DNA of 64,000 nucleotides from assembly GCA_003280575.1 (NCBI GenBank), contig QCEN01000002.1, positions 62,001 through 126,000 on the forward strand, in the 5' to 3' direction. The translations under genes and the position numbers were made by a program. The DNA is from Prochlorococcus sp. AG-355-P07 (lineage in GTDB: Bacteria > Cyanobacteriota > Cyanobacteriia > PCC-6307 > Cyanobiaceae). Position 1 is the stretch's first letter, and every line of letters begins with the position of its first letter. The notes below the pieces were generated by a model, which ran no database searches, was not told where the DNA came from, and saw only the letters and a list, made by a program, of their open reading frames with translations. This document shows, in pieces, positions 9,141 to 16,621 of this stretch.

Positions 9141-10088
9141 CTAATATTTGAGACTAAATTTTTTAACTAGCCATTGAGCAAAGATATTGACAACTAAAGA
9201 AAGAATCATAAGTACAAAAGCTGCATAAAAAAGGGATGAGACCTGACTTCCATCAGCTTCACCAAACTGGTTTGCAAGCATAGAGGAGATGGTATATCCA
9301 GGCGATAATAGTGACCAACTAAATGCATTAGAATTGCCAATAATCATTGTGACAGCCATAGTCTCTCCCATAGCTCTGCCTAGAGCTAATAGAACACCTG
9401 CCATAATCCCTGATAATGCTGCAGGCAAAATTACCGAAAATATAGTTTTCCATCTACTTGCACCAATTCCATAGGCTGCATTCCTAAGCTTTTTAGGAAC
9501 TTGATTAAGAGAATCTCTAGCTATCGAAGTCACAATTGGCAAAAGCATAACCACTAAAATTATTATCGCTAAAAGTGAATTCCGACCTGCAGGCTCCGAA
9601 CTGAATAAAGGAATCCAACCAAAGAAATTATGTAAAAAGGCAAAAAAGTCTCTAAAGAAAGGTTCCATAACAAAAATTGCCCATAATCCCAATACAACAG
9701 ATGGTATGGCTGCTAGTAATTCAACAAATGAACCAACTATTTCTCTGACAAATTTCGGAACAAAATCCTCTGTTATAAATATCGCAGTTCCAACGCCTAA
9801 AGGGATAGTAATCAATAATGAAAGAAGAGAAGTAACTAATGTCCCATATATTGCAGTAAAAGCTCCATATTCATCTTTTACTGGGTTCCATTCAGAAGTA
9901 ACAAGAAAATTCAAGCCATACCTAGAAAAGGATTCAAATGACTGAATAAAGACTACTAAAATAATCCCAAATAACACTACTGCTACAAGACTAGACAAAA
10001 CTAGGGTTGTATTTTTAAAAATGATATCTATATTTTTTTCAATCCCGAATCTTTTACGATTCTTGAAAAGAATTAATTTCTCTTCCAT
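9141..10088 (-). CDS. pstC: Phosphate ABC transporter permease PstC
   Basis: 315 residues, six predicted membrane segments. Conserved permease loop KLRNAAYGIGASRWKTIFSV and the following GRAMGETMAV motif identify PstC. First gene of the minus-strand pst operon. Upstream, at about 40 bases, lies a repeated TTAA-type element that may be a Pho box. Confidence 0.96.
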   Translation of the reverse strand: MEEKLILFKNRKRFGIEKNIDIIFKNTTLVLSSLVAVVLFGIILVVFIQSFESFSRYGLNFLVTSEWNPVKDEYGAFTAIYGTLVTSLLSLLITIPLGVGTAIFITEDFVPKFVREIVGSFVELLAAIPSVVLGLWAIFVMEPFFRDFFAFLHNFFGWIPLFSSEPAGRNSLLAIIILVVMLLPIVTSIARDSLNQVPKKLRNAAYGIGASRWKTIFSVILPAALSGIMAGVLLALGRAMGETMAVTMIIGNSNAFSWSLLSPGYTISSMLANQFGEADGSQVSSLFYAAFVLMILSLVVNIFAQWLVKKFSLKY

Positions 10089-10125
10089 TAAAAAAGTATA
10101 TTTATTTAAATCTACTAATAAATAT

Positions 10126-10153
10126 TGTAAAAGACTTTAAGAGGGGTTAAAGG
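10126..10153 (-). promoter_or_regulatory. Possible Pho box upstream of pstC
   Basis: Read on the minus strand, the stretch contains CTTTAACC, then CTTAAAGT, then CTTTTACA. Cyanobacterial Pho boxes are tandem 8-base units of the type YTTAAYYW. Here the first two TTAA cores are about 10 bases apart rather than the usual 11, and the third unit is poor. The site is 38 bases before the pstC start. Suggestive only. Confidence 0.35.
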
Positions 10154-10234
10154 TATATGAAAGTCATGATAATTTGACATTTATTGGGAAATTTAAAAAT
10201 TGAAAGAATTAAATATCAAATTATTTTGATATAT

Positions 10235-11290
10235 CTACTTTAATAGCTCAACTGCTACAACAAGATTTCCTAATAATCCGTTCAAAATATTAAGCTGTTC
10301 TTTACTACCAAAAGCTATTAAAACCTGACCTGGTTGAAGGATGAAATTACCTCCAGGATTAGTAAACAACTTTTCATTTTCTTTAATGGCTAATATTTTT
10401 GCTCCACTTTTTTTTCCTATTCCAAGTTCAGAAAGTGATCTTTTCTCTGCAGTTTCAAAAAGACTAATATCATTACTTAATTCAAATTCTTCAATCTCAC
10501 ATTCACTTCCTGCAAGCAGATCAAGAAAGTCAATAGCAATAGGTCTTAAAGCCATTGATGCCATTGCTCTTCCTGCTGCAATATAAGGGCTTACAACTAT
10601 ACTTGCACCAGCTAATCTCAACTTACTTGCAGCTTCTTCGGTTCCAGCTCTTGCAATTACTCTTATAGAACTTCTTATTCCTTTAGCGCTTAATACGACA
10701 TATAAATTAGCAGCATCATTAGGTAAGGTAACGACCAAACTTTTGCATTTTTCTAGTCCTGCCAGTTTTAACGTCTCATCAAGCGTTGCATCAGCACAAA
10801 GAACTTCTAAACCATTTTCTTCAGCAATCTTTTTTCTATCTTCATCACTCTCAACTACGATAATAGGAATATTTTGGGTTTTTATTTGATTAGATATTTC
10901 CTGACCTACCCTCCCATATCCGCACAAAATTACATGATTTTCCATTTTTCTAAGAAGTCTTTTAAAACGTAATTCGTTTACTCTTTGAAAATAGCCGGAT
11001 TCGAATAATCTAACAGCTTTTTGAAAGGTAAATTGAATAAAAATCAATCCGCCTACGATTACTAAAACAGTTACGATCCTGCCTTCAGGACTTAAAGGTT
11101 GAACTTCTCCAAAACCAATAGTGGTTATTGTGATTAGAACCATCCATAAGCAATCACTCCATTCCCATCCCTCCGTTATTCGATAGCCAATTGCGCCTAA
11201 GAAAAACAGAAAGAATAAAGAATAAATAAGACCAAACCAAGGCCTTAAATAATCTTTAATAAAATAGAACTCAAATAATCTAAGCTTCAT
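10235..11290 (-). CDS. Two-helix potassium channel with TrkA-N (RCK) domain
   Basis: 351 residues. Two N-terminal membrane helices flank a pore loop with the selectivity filter TTIGFGE (about residues 56-62). A Rossmann NAD-binding domain follows, with GYGRVGQEI near 124, then a TrkA-C-like domain at about 270-345. The layout is that of ligand-gated prokaryotic K+ channels such as MthK or Kch. It should sit in the plasma membrane and take part in potassium homeostasis. It lies downstream of nothing on its strand except the 43-residue gene at 11.5 kb and is separated from pstC by 146 bases. Confidence 0.92.
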   Translation of the reverse strand: MKLRLFEFYFIKDYLRPWFGLIYSLFFLFFLGAIGYRITEGWEWSDCLWMVLITITTIGFGEVQPLSPEGRIVTVLVIVGGLIFIQFTFQKAVRLFESGYFQRVNELRFKRLLRKMENHVILCGYGRVGQEISNQIKTQNIPIIVVESDEDRKKIAEENGLEVLCADATLDETLKLAGLEKCKSLVVTLPNDAANLYVVLSAKGIRSSIRVIARAGTEEAASKLRLAGASIVVSPYIAAGRAMASMALRPIAIDFLDLLAGSECEIEEFELSNDISLFETAEKRSLSELGIGKKSGAKILAIKENEKLFTNPGGNFILQPGQVLIAFGSKEQLNILNGLLGNLVVAVELLK

Positions 11291-11474
11291 ATCCCTTATT
11301 ATCGTTAACTATTCAAAAATTTCAAAAAAAATTTTCTATTATGTTCCTAAAACTATTTATTTGTTTAAGTGAAATATATATTAAGCAGGATAATAATATT
11401 TATTTTTGTAGCTGTATGCATTAAACAAATGATTACTGTCTCAGGTCTTATTTAATGCTTCATTAAAAATTAAT

Positions 11475-11606
11475 TTATGGTTTTACTTGTACTGATTCAA
11501 TAAGAAAATCAGAAGCTGCTTTTAACCAATCAGCGACTGTAAGACGAAGATCAGGTTGAGAATATACAAGCGCGACAATTATTCCGACTAAGATTATCTT
11601 TACCAT
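11475..11606 (-). CDS. Conserved-looking 43-residue membrane peptide
   Basis: ATG at 11606, TAA at 11475-11477. An N-terminal hydrophobic stretch (VKIILVGIIVALVYS) is followed by an amphipathic tail, QPDLRLTVADWLKAASDFL. The arrangement of one span plus a short Leu/Ala helix is typical of small cyanobacterial membrane proteins. Function unknown. It lies 78 bases from the DUF1499 gene on the same strand. Confidence 0.6.
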   Translation of the reverse strand: MVKIILVGIIVALVYSQPDLRLTVADWLKAASDFLIESVQVKP

Positions 11607-11683
11607 GGCATTTCAAATATTCTTATGAATTAAAGCACAACTATTTAGTAAAAAGAACCTTAAATTTATAAAAAACAGATTAA

Positions 11684-12082
11684 TTAAAATTTCTCTAATT
11701 GATTAAACAAGTATTCCACTCTTCTTAGATTAACGCCTAAATCTGATTGACCTAATCTTGCTGCAGATCTTATTTGAATGATTCCTTTTGATCTATCTAC
11801 ATAACTTCTTACATCAAGCTTTAAAATTTCAAGGTCATCAGGAAATCTAAAAATTAAGCTTCTACAAACACCTCTCCAATAATTCCTTCCACTTTCGATG
11901 ACTTCTGTACGAGGTAATCCCTCTGCTAGAGAGACAAGTTGAATGAACTTTTGATCAACATTTATTAGTTTCTTTTCTATTAAGACACTATTTAATGGAT
12001 TAGTTATTGGAGCAAGACCTTGAATGGAGGAAACCATATTTTTTAAAAACGATATAGATGTTCTAACTGATTTCATGCACAA
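11684..12082 (-). CDS. DUF1499 family protein
   Basis: 132 residues. The C-terminal half has the family hallmark: FRFPDDLEI, then IIQIRSAARLGQSDLGVNLRRVEYL. DUF1499 proteins are common in cyanobacteria and proteobacteria and have no established function. ATG at 12082 is used; a second Met at residue 3 is possible. The N-terminus lacks the secretion signal found in some homologues. Confidence 0.85.
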   Translation of the reverse strand: MCMKSVRTSISFLKNMVSSIQGLAPITNPLNSVLIEKKLINVDQKFIQLVSLAEGLPRTEVIESGRNYWRGVCRSLIFRFPDDLEILKLDVRSYVDRSKGIIQIRSAARLGQSDLGVNLRRVEYLFNQLEKF

Positions 12083-12159
12083 AGTGAGAGGAAAAAAGTA
12101 AAGAATTTTCCCATAAATTTGATCTCTTTATAAAGATTCTTTATTTTGTGATCAAAATT

Positions 12160-12297
12160 CTAAAATTTGAGATTTTTAATTGTTTTTTTTGATAGAGATG
12201 GTTGCCTACCTTCTTTACTAGTTAGTTTCCTAACCCATATAAAAACTCCTACAAACAAAAATATTTCAACAATAATTCCAACCGATATTAGACTCAT
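12160..12297 (-). CDS. 45-residue single-span membrane protein
   Basis: ATG at 12297, stop TAG at 12160-12162. The N-terminus (LISVGIIVEIFLFVGVFIWV) is a clear membrane helix followed by a basic tail RKLTSKEGRQPSLSKK. Its ATG overlaps the stop of the 30-residue gene upstream (ATGA), which supports translation of both. Function unknown. Confidence 0.55.
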   Translation of the reverse strand: MSLISVGIIVEIFLFVGVFIWVRKLTSKEGRQPSLSKKTIKNLKF

Positions 12298-12386
12298 TTT
12301 TTATCCTCTTTTTTCTTGTTAGTGCCTTCGATATATGGCACAAGGATATTTAATAACCACTTTTTAAATGCATTTAAAGGTTTCAT
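12294..12386 (-). CDS. 30-residue hypothetical peptide
   Basis: ATG at 12386, ending TGA inside the start of the 45-residue gene. Residues read MKPLNAFKKWLLNILVPY, then a short lysine-rich tail. It is amphipathic, perhaps a membrane-surface peptide. It is 7 bases from the end of the 127-residue membrane protein, so the three genes look like an operon. Recognised only from its position and coupled stop/start. Confidence 0.45.
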   Translation of the reverse strand: MKPLNAFKKWLLNILVPYIEGTNKKKEDKK

Positions 12387-12393
12387 AATCTAT

Positions 12394-12777
12394 TTACTTG
12401 CCTTTTCTCCACAAACTCCTCCCTTTGATGAGATCCTCTATATTTGGCCAAGCTGCTATTAATTCTTTTAGTGCCTTTCTATTAGGAGTATAGAAAACAC
12501 ATGACAATGCACTTATTACATAAAGTATGAACCATAACTTACTTTCTGAATAAGCTAAAAACAAAGAGAAAAGAAAACTTCCAATAAAGAAAAAGAAAAA
12601 TGTCCTATTTAATATTTCTAATGGAGTTCTTTTAAGTCTGTAAAATTTAGTCTTTTTTTTGTCTGGTCCAGGATCTTTCTGAAATTTACTTTCGTACGAA
12701 TTAATTATTTCTTCTTCTAGAACTTTTTCGTACTCTAAATTATCAATTGGATCTCTTTGATCCTTTTTATTTATCAT
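12394..12777 (-). CDS. Hypothetical two-span membrane protein
   Basis: 127 residues. A charged N-terminal 50 residues is followed by TPLEILNRTFFFFFIG and a second hydrophobic stretch (LWFILYVISALSCVFY), then a conserved-looking tail WPNIEDLIKGRSLWRKGK. No known family recognised. First gene of a three-gene minus-strand group with two tiny downstream genes. Confidence 0.6.
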   Translation of the reverse strand: MINKKDQRDPIDNLEYEKVLEEEIINSYESKFQKDPGPDKKKTKFYRLKRTPLEILNRTFFFFFIGSFLFSLFLAYSESKLWFILYVISALSCVFYTPNRKALKELIAAWPNIEDLIKGRSLWRKGK

Positions 12778-13053
12778 CGGTTTTTATACAGTAGAAATAT
12801 GGTAACTAATTTAAGGTATTTTAAAAAGTATCAAATTTTCTCTATAAACTTGATCTACACGAACAGATCATGGTTTTGAAAATACTTCAAGATTGTCTTA
12901 TTCATAAAAGATAAATTAGTCAAAATATTCTTTTTAATTTTCCCAAATCTTTCGGTCATTTAAAACAATCACTTCTATAAACTTCATAGCAATAATTAAT
13001 TTGGGAGGCAATATTTAAATCTATAGTTAATATAGTTTAGAGATTTAATAATA

Positions 13054-13371
13054 ATGTATATGCAAAGATATTTGATTTCCTACGAATTTACAGATGGCGA
13101 GGATCAAGAAGAAGGGGCAGAAATGCTAATTAATTGGTACGAATCAGGTGGTCCCCAAAACAGACCTGAAAACTATGAGGTTCATTCTTGGATTTTTATG
13201 GTTCAAAATGGGATTGGACATTCTGTAGTGAGTGCAGATTCTCTTGAGACAATTTGGAAGCAATGGCATCCCTGGAGAAGGTTAATGGATATAAGTATAC
13301 AGCCGTGTATGGATCTTGATGAGACAGTAGGATTATTCAAAAAACAAAAAATGAATACAAGAATGATCTAA
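13054..13371 (+). CDS. DUF3303-like hypothetical protein
   Basis: 105 residues. It begins MYMQRYLISYEF, so ATG at 13054 or 13060 may be used. The pattern of a beta strand, then ENYEVHSWIFMVQNGIGHSVVSAD and WHPWRRLMDISIQP resembles the DUF3303 ferredoxin-fold family. No catalytic residues known. Alone on its strand between two minus-strand groups. Confidence 0.65.
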   Translation: MYMQRYLISYEFTDGEDQEEGAEMLINWYESGGPQNRPENYEVHSWIFMVQNGIGHSVVSADSLETIWKQWHPWRRLMDISIQPCMDLDETVGLFKKQKMNTRMI

Positions 13372-13468
13372 AAATATTTCTCATTACACTTATAAATTCC
13401 TATTTAGTAGCACACAATACTACATACAGTATCCCTTGCGTTAAAAAGGATAAGATTTATTTTTCACT

Positions 13469-13660
13469 ATGAATGATTCTTATCACATTTACTTCAAAGG
13501 AGAAATTCTTTTCAAGAATTTAAGTAAAGATGAATTCGAATTTGTTTGGGGAAAACTTTATACATCCTATATAAATGCCTTAAATAAAGAGCTTACATAC
13601 GAATTAATTAGCGAAAATAATATTAAAGAGCCTACCTTTAACCTTGAGCACTCTTATTGA
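13469..13660 (+). CDS. Small hypothetical protein
   Basis: 63 residues, soluble. It begins MNDSYHIYFKGEILFKNL and continues KDEFEFVWGKLY. This resembles the small picocyanobacterial proteins that start with a two-strand motif and a DEF/W helix. No function known. It ends 19 bases before the end of the convergent gene. Confidence 0.6.
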   Translation: MNDSYHIYFKGEILFKNLSKDEFEFVWGKLYTSYINALNKELTYELISENNIKEPTFNLEHSY

Positions 13661-13678
13661 ATAAAAAAAGATCTAAAA

Positions 13679-13921
13679 TTATGAATAAAACAAGAAAAGT
13701 TGTTTCTCCTTTATTTTGAGATACTCTTTTTCCTCTTTAGTTATATCCAAACCAATTTTATTTGCCTCAATTTCAACATTTGAGCTATAAGTTTCAAAGT
13801 TCTCCTTTCTTTTATATAGGGCAACAACGCCAATATCCGTTATGTACCAAATAAAATGTTTAGTTTCTCCAATTGGCTCCTCTTTCAAAGAGTCAATTAT
13901 CAAATCACTTGTCGAATCCAT
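13679..13921 (-). CDS. Small hypothetical protein
   Basis: 80 residues, no membrane segment. The middle reads HFIWYITDIGVVALYKRK and the end is rich in Lys and Glu. No family recognised. It lies 22 bases after the 61-residue membrane gene on the same strand. Confidence 0.5.
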   Translation of the reverse strand: MDSTSDLIIDSLKEEPIGETKHFIWYITDIGVVALYKRKENFETYSSNVEIEANKIGLDITKEEKEYLKIKEKQLFLFYS

Positions 13922-13943
13922 TTAATTTATCTTTGAGAGACTT

Positions 13944-14129
13944 TTAATTGCCCCCATTGCAATACCTTACCGCTTCTGAATTGGTACCACCATCTTCAAT
14001 AATTTCGGCAACACATTTATTAAAAAGTTTAGACTCTTTTTTTACTGCACAGAATCCAAAAGCAATAGCAACTAAAGCTATTGCAGATACGAAACTAGAA
14101 CCGAGTTGTATAAAACCATAGGCAAACAT
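13944..14129 (-). CDS. Small membrane protein with cysteines
   Basis: 61 residues. The N-terminus GFIQLGSSFVSAIALVAIAF is one membrane helix. The tail has three cysteines (FCAVKK, NKCVAE, RYCNGG). The C-terminus is probably outside the cytoplasm, with disulfides; this is inference. No family recognised. Confidence 0.5.
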   Translation of the reverse strand: MFAYGFIQLGSSFVSAIALVAIAFGFCAVKKESKLFNKCVAEIIEDGGTNSEAVRYCNGGN

Positions 14130-14713
14130 AATGTTTTTTTTCCTAGAACATTTTTTTGAATCCTTTTTTTCTTATGTCATTTTAAATTTTTAACTCATAC
14201 AAACCTATTTGATTAATCTTATGTTTGGGAAATATTGCCCTAGAGAAAACCGAATCAAGACTTAATTTAAACAGATAAGACATATTTTCAAAAATTCAAG
14301 TTTCCTTTTATTTTTCTTAACTTTATTTGTCAATTTGATACATCATAGAAAAATAAATTTTTAAATTAATTCTCAATACTAGTTTCTAGATAAAATCCTT
14401 TTTATAAATATAAAAGTAATGATCCCACAGTTATAACAATTGATTATGGTGCATCTTAAACTATATTTAAACTTTTCTTGATGAAGTATTAATACTTAAA
14501 AATTATTCGAATAAAGCTTGTTTTGAACATGCTCCCCGAGAGTTATCCACTTTTTTAGTGTTTTTCAACAGGGTTTTCCACAATATGTTGATTAATTTAA
14601 ATCTTCTATGTGAAAAATAAAACATTTTCTCTTTTTAAAAAAATATAGCCACATTTTGTTTTGATGATTAGTAGGATTTAATGTGTCATTTTTTTTAGAT
14701 TGATTTTGAATTT
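14130..14713. other. Long AT-rich gap with DnaA-box-like cluster
   Basis: No credible gene on either strand. The only notable content is the GC-richer patch at about 14528-14582 with three DnaA-box-like sequences, described separately. Confidence 0.5.
14543..14582 (+). promoter_or_regulatory. Cluster of three DnaA-box-like motifs
   Basis: TTATCCACT (14543), TTTTCAACA (14562) and TTTTCCACA (14574) lie in one orientation within 40 bases. TTATCCACA and TTTTCCACA are the E. coli and cyanobacterial DnaA-box consensus forms. No dnaA or dnaN is nearby. It could be a DnaA-binding regulatory or titration site, or chance in AT-rich DNA. Confidence 0.4.
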
Positions 14714-14839
14714 ATGAATACCAACAAAATAAAAAAAAACCTGACTACTGAAATCAAAGATAAACTTAAGAAATCCAAGTTTGATTTACTTACTAACGAA
14801 AATGATTTTTTAGTTAAAAGTCTTAAAAAGGCTGGATAG
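14714..14839 (+). CDS. 41-residue hypothetical peptide
   Basis: ATG at 14714, TAG at 14837-14839. Highly basic and helical: NKIKKNLTTEIKDKLKKSKF, then LVKSLKKAG. Could bind nucleic acid. It follows the DnaA-box-like cluster by about 130 bases. No family recognised. Confidence 0.45.
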   Translation: MNTNKIKKNLTTEIKDKLKKSKFDLLTNENDFLVKSLKKAG

Positions 14840-14964
14840 TCTCTTGATTTACTAAAATTACATTTTTTCAAGAAATCTCATTAATCTAAAACTAGTTCAT
14901 AAATATAAATTATCTATTAAAAATAAAAAATAGTACTACTACAATAAACATTAGAAAAAATTAT

Positions 14965-15015
14965 CCGTTATATTAGATTAATCTCGATATGAGATCAGAT
15001 CAGAAATATAAACGG
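14965..15015. repeat. Long imperfect inverted repeat
   Basis: CCGT at 14965 pairs with ACGG ending at 15015, ATAT elements pair inside, and ATCTC at 14981 pairs with GAGAT at 14991. The whole may fold as one 51-base stem. It is 74 bases upstream of the Cys-motif gene. No T-run. Either strand could carry the RNA. Confidence 0.35.
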
Positions 15016-15088
15016 TAAATTCATAGAGCTTATTTTAATCATTTATTGCTTCTTTTTACCTATATTTGAAAACTAGTTTCAGTTAAAG

Positions 15089-15340
15089 ATGAATACCCAA
15101 GAACTTAAAGTCAATTACAAAAGGCTTTTAAACAAAGCAACTCAAGCGAACGGTCGCAAGGAAACTGTTTCTTACTTAAACAGTGCTGCTAAAATTAAAT
15201 CAAAAATCTATTCAAACACAAAAGTAAATTGCTTTAGATGTAATGGAGCAGGTTTTCTAAGAATTTCATTAGATGAGACTAAAACATGTCTGTCTTGTTA
15301 TGGAAAGGGTTTCTTAATTAAAGAAATTCAGCAACTTTAA
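15089..15340 (+). CDS. Small protein with DnaJ-type zinc motif
   Basis: 83 residues. The first 45 are basic and helical. The C-terminal half has CFRCNGAGF and CLSCYGKGF, two CxxCxGxG units as in the DnaJ zinc-binding domain, so it should bind one zinc. No J domain is present. Similar small zinc proteins act as chaperone-like factors; the function here is unknown. The following 51-residue gene starts 17 bases later. Confidence 0.65.
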   Translation: MNTQELKVNYKRLLNKATQANGRKETVSYLNSAAKIKSKIYSNTKVNCFRCNGAGFLRISLDETKTCLSCYGKGFLIKEIQQL

Positions 15341-15357
15341 AACATATTTATCTATGA

Positions 15358-15513
15358 ATGAAAGATCTAATACAAGCTCATAAAAAACTAATTAACACAG
15401 TCAAAGAACAAATGGGGTTTTCAGATTATGGTATGTACTGGCTAGCTTTCCTGGAAGGTGGATTAACTATTTGGTTGCTAGATAGAATTTTTTTTCACTG
15501 GTTAAAGTTTTAA
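15358..15513 (+). CDS. 51-residue membrane-associated peptide
   Basis: ATG at 15358, TAA at 15511. A helical N-terminus (KDLIQAHKKLINTVKEQ) is followed by a hydrophobic segment (MYWLAFLEGGLTIWLLD). No family recognised. Close spacing suggests co-transcription with the zinc-motif gene. Confidence 0.55.
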   Translation: MKDLIQAHKKLINTVKEQMGFSDYGMYWLAFLEGGLTIWLLDRIFFHWLKF

Positions 15514-15603
15514 TTTTGATTTAACCTCAAAAAATTCTGTAGGTTTTAAGTAAATTAGTTTATCGAAACCCTTTAAAAGGTTGTAGCATGGTTAAAAACT
15601 AAT

Positions 15604-15831
15604 ATGCAATTACTGGGATTAATTCTTCTTCTAGCTAGTAGCTGGTATTTATGGAAATTGACATCAAACTTTCTTGATGAACCGACAAAGAAAGAGCTTA
15701 CAAATAATTTTAATAATCTCAAAAATAAATTCTCTAAGGGGAAACAAAACTTTTCTAAAGCAAAATTAAGTGAAGCTTGGGAAAAATACAAAGAAGAAGG
15801 TGGAGCCTTATCTAGTAAAGACAAAAGCTAG
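15604..15831 (+). CDS. Small membrane-anchored protein (first of four linked genes)
   Basis: 75 residues. An N-terminal helix (MQLLGLILLLASSWYLW) is followed by a charged, Lys-rich cytoplasmic-type tail with KLSEAWEKYKEEGG. The stop TAG shares its last base with the GTG start of the next gene. No family recognised. Confidence 0.6.
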   Translation: MQLLGLILLLASSWYLWKLTSNFLDEPTKKELTNNFNNLKNKFSKGKQNFSKAKLSEAWEKYKEEGGALSSKDKS

Positions 15832-16085
15832 TGAACTTTTTTATTATTACAAGTCTCACTAAAGATATATCTAGAATTGATCTAATTGGTATTTTGATTG
15901 GTCATTTAATTTTTGGTGTTGCATTAACACAGCTTTTAGATTGGACGTGGTTGAAGAACCTTATGAGTGAAGAAGATAAAATAAGGATGCTTAAAAGTTA
16001 TATGTGGAAAGACTTATTAGTTGATGGAGCAATTGTTACTGTAGTTCTAGGAATAATCTTTTTAATAATTAGCATTTTTTTATAA
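15831..16085 (+). CDS. Small two-span membrane protein
   Basis: 84 residues, GTG start overlapping the preceding stop by one base. Two hydrophobic segments (IGILIGHLIFGVALTQLL and AIVTVVLGIIFLIISIFL) flank an acidic loop, MSEEDKIRML. Function unknown. The stop is directly followed by the ATG of a third small gene. Confidence 0.6.
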   Translation: MNFFIITSLTKDISRIDLIGILIGHLIFGVALTQLLDWTWLKNLMSEEDKIRMLKSYMWKDLLVDGAIVTVVLGIIFLIISIFL

Positions 16086-16181
16086 ATGAACGTAACTTAC
16101 ATACTTTTAGTTTTTTTAATGTTCTCAATAGTGATTTTTACTCAAATAATAAATTCCTCCGACAAAAATCAGAATAAATGA
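16086..16181 (+). CDS. 31-residue single-span peptide
   Basis: ATG immediately after the preceding TAA. Residues VTYILLVFLMFSIVIFT form a membrane helix, then a polar tail. Its TGA overlaps the next ATG (ATGA). The chain of overlaps argues that it is translated. Confidence 0.5.
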   Translation: MNVTYILLVFLMFSIVIFTQIINSSDKNQNK

Positions 16182-16279
16182 CAGAAGTAACTAGCAACTC
16201 CTCAACTGGGTGGTATTTAATCGCTTTGGTAAGCACATTATCATTTTTGGCCTTAATTTATTTCGGCCAAAAAAGATAG
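16178..16279 (+). CDS. 33-residue single-span peptide
   Basis: ATG at 16178 overlaps the stop of the 31-residue gene. A polar N-terminus (TEVTSNSSTG) precedes one hydrophobic helix (WYLIALVSTLSFLALIYF) and GQKR. Last gene of the group; a hairpin terminator follows 35 bases later. Confidence 0.5.
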   Translation: MTEVTSNSSTGWYLIALVSTLSFLALIYFGQKR

Positions 16280-16313
16280 AATAAATTTTGAAAGACTATT
16301 TAAATTCATAAAA

Positions 16314-16348
16314 AAAAGCTCTGCAACAAAATGAGATGCAGAGCTTTT
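16314..16348 (+). terminator. Rho-independent terminator
   Basis: AAAAGCTCTGC (16314-16324) pairs exactly with GCAGAGCTTTT (16338-16348) around a 13-base loop. The A and T tracts make it usable in both directions, so it can end the four-gene group on the plus strand and the candidate small gene on the minus strand. Confidence 0.75.
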
Positions 16349-16400
16349 AATTATTAAGCAACTGATTTATATAAATCTATTGATTATAAAACCTTTTTTC

Positions 16401-16490
16401 TTAATCAAAGAAAAAGAGACCGATGAATGTGATGAAGATACTGAACTCACGGCCCCTTTGATAACCGCATTTTTCGGTAGATACGACAAT
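16401..16490 (-). CDS. Candidate 29-residue membrane peptide with ATT start behind a perfect Shine-Dalgarno
   Basis: From ATT at 16490 the frame reads IVVSTEKCGYQRGREF, then a hydrophobic SIFITFIGLFFFD and stop. Codons are unusually rich in TTC, ATC and GGT, as in very highly expressed photosystem genes of this genus. A TTG at 16489 opens another frame of 40 residues, down to 16367, with less typical codons. The strong ribosome-binding site six bases upstream says something is translated here. The reading frame choice is inference. Confidence 0.4.
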   Translation of the reverse strand: MVVSTEKCGYQRGREFSIFITFIGLFFFD

Positions 16491-16493
16491 GAA

Positions 16494-16504
16494 TCACCTC
16501 CTTT
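16494..16504 (-). promoter_or_regulatory. Exceptionally strong Shine-Dalgarno sequence
   Basis: On the minus strand AAAGGAGGTGA matches the anti-Shine-Dalgarno over 11 bases. Most genes in this window have weak or no such site. It ends 3 bases from the ATT and 4 bases from the TTG codon; the GGAGG core lies 6-7 bases from them. Confidence 0.6.
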
Positions 16505-16621
16505 ACTAATGTTTTTTTTAAGATAACCAAAAGAATGAAACAAGGAAAGAAATTCGTTAAAAATTTAAAAGTTTTTTAACAAATTAACGATATAAGTCTC
16601 TTAAAAATAAAAATATTGATA

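Noticed and set aside
13411-13440. Another LexA-like palindrome (ATACTACATACAGTAT)
   Set aside because: Symmetric, but lacks the GTAC and GTWC arms of the LexA consensus.
14521-14600. Chromosomal replication origin
   Set aside because: DnaA-box-like motifs alone do not make an origin; no dnaN, dnaA or AT-rich unwinding repeats with 13-mers were found beside them.
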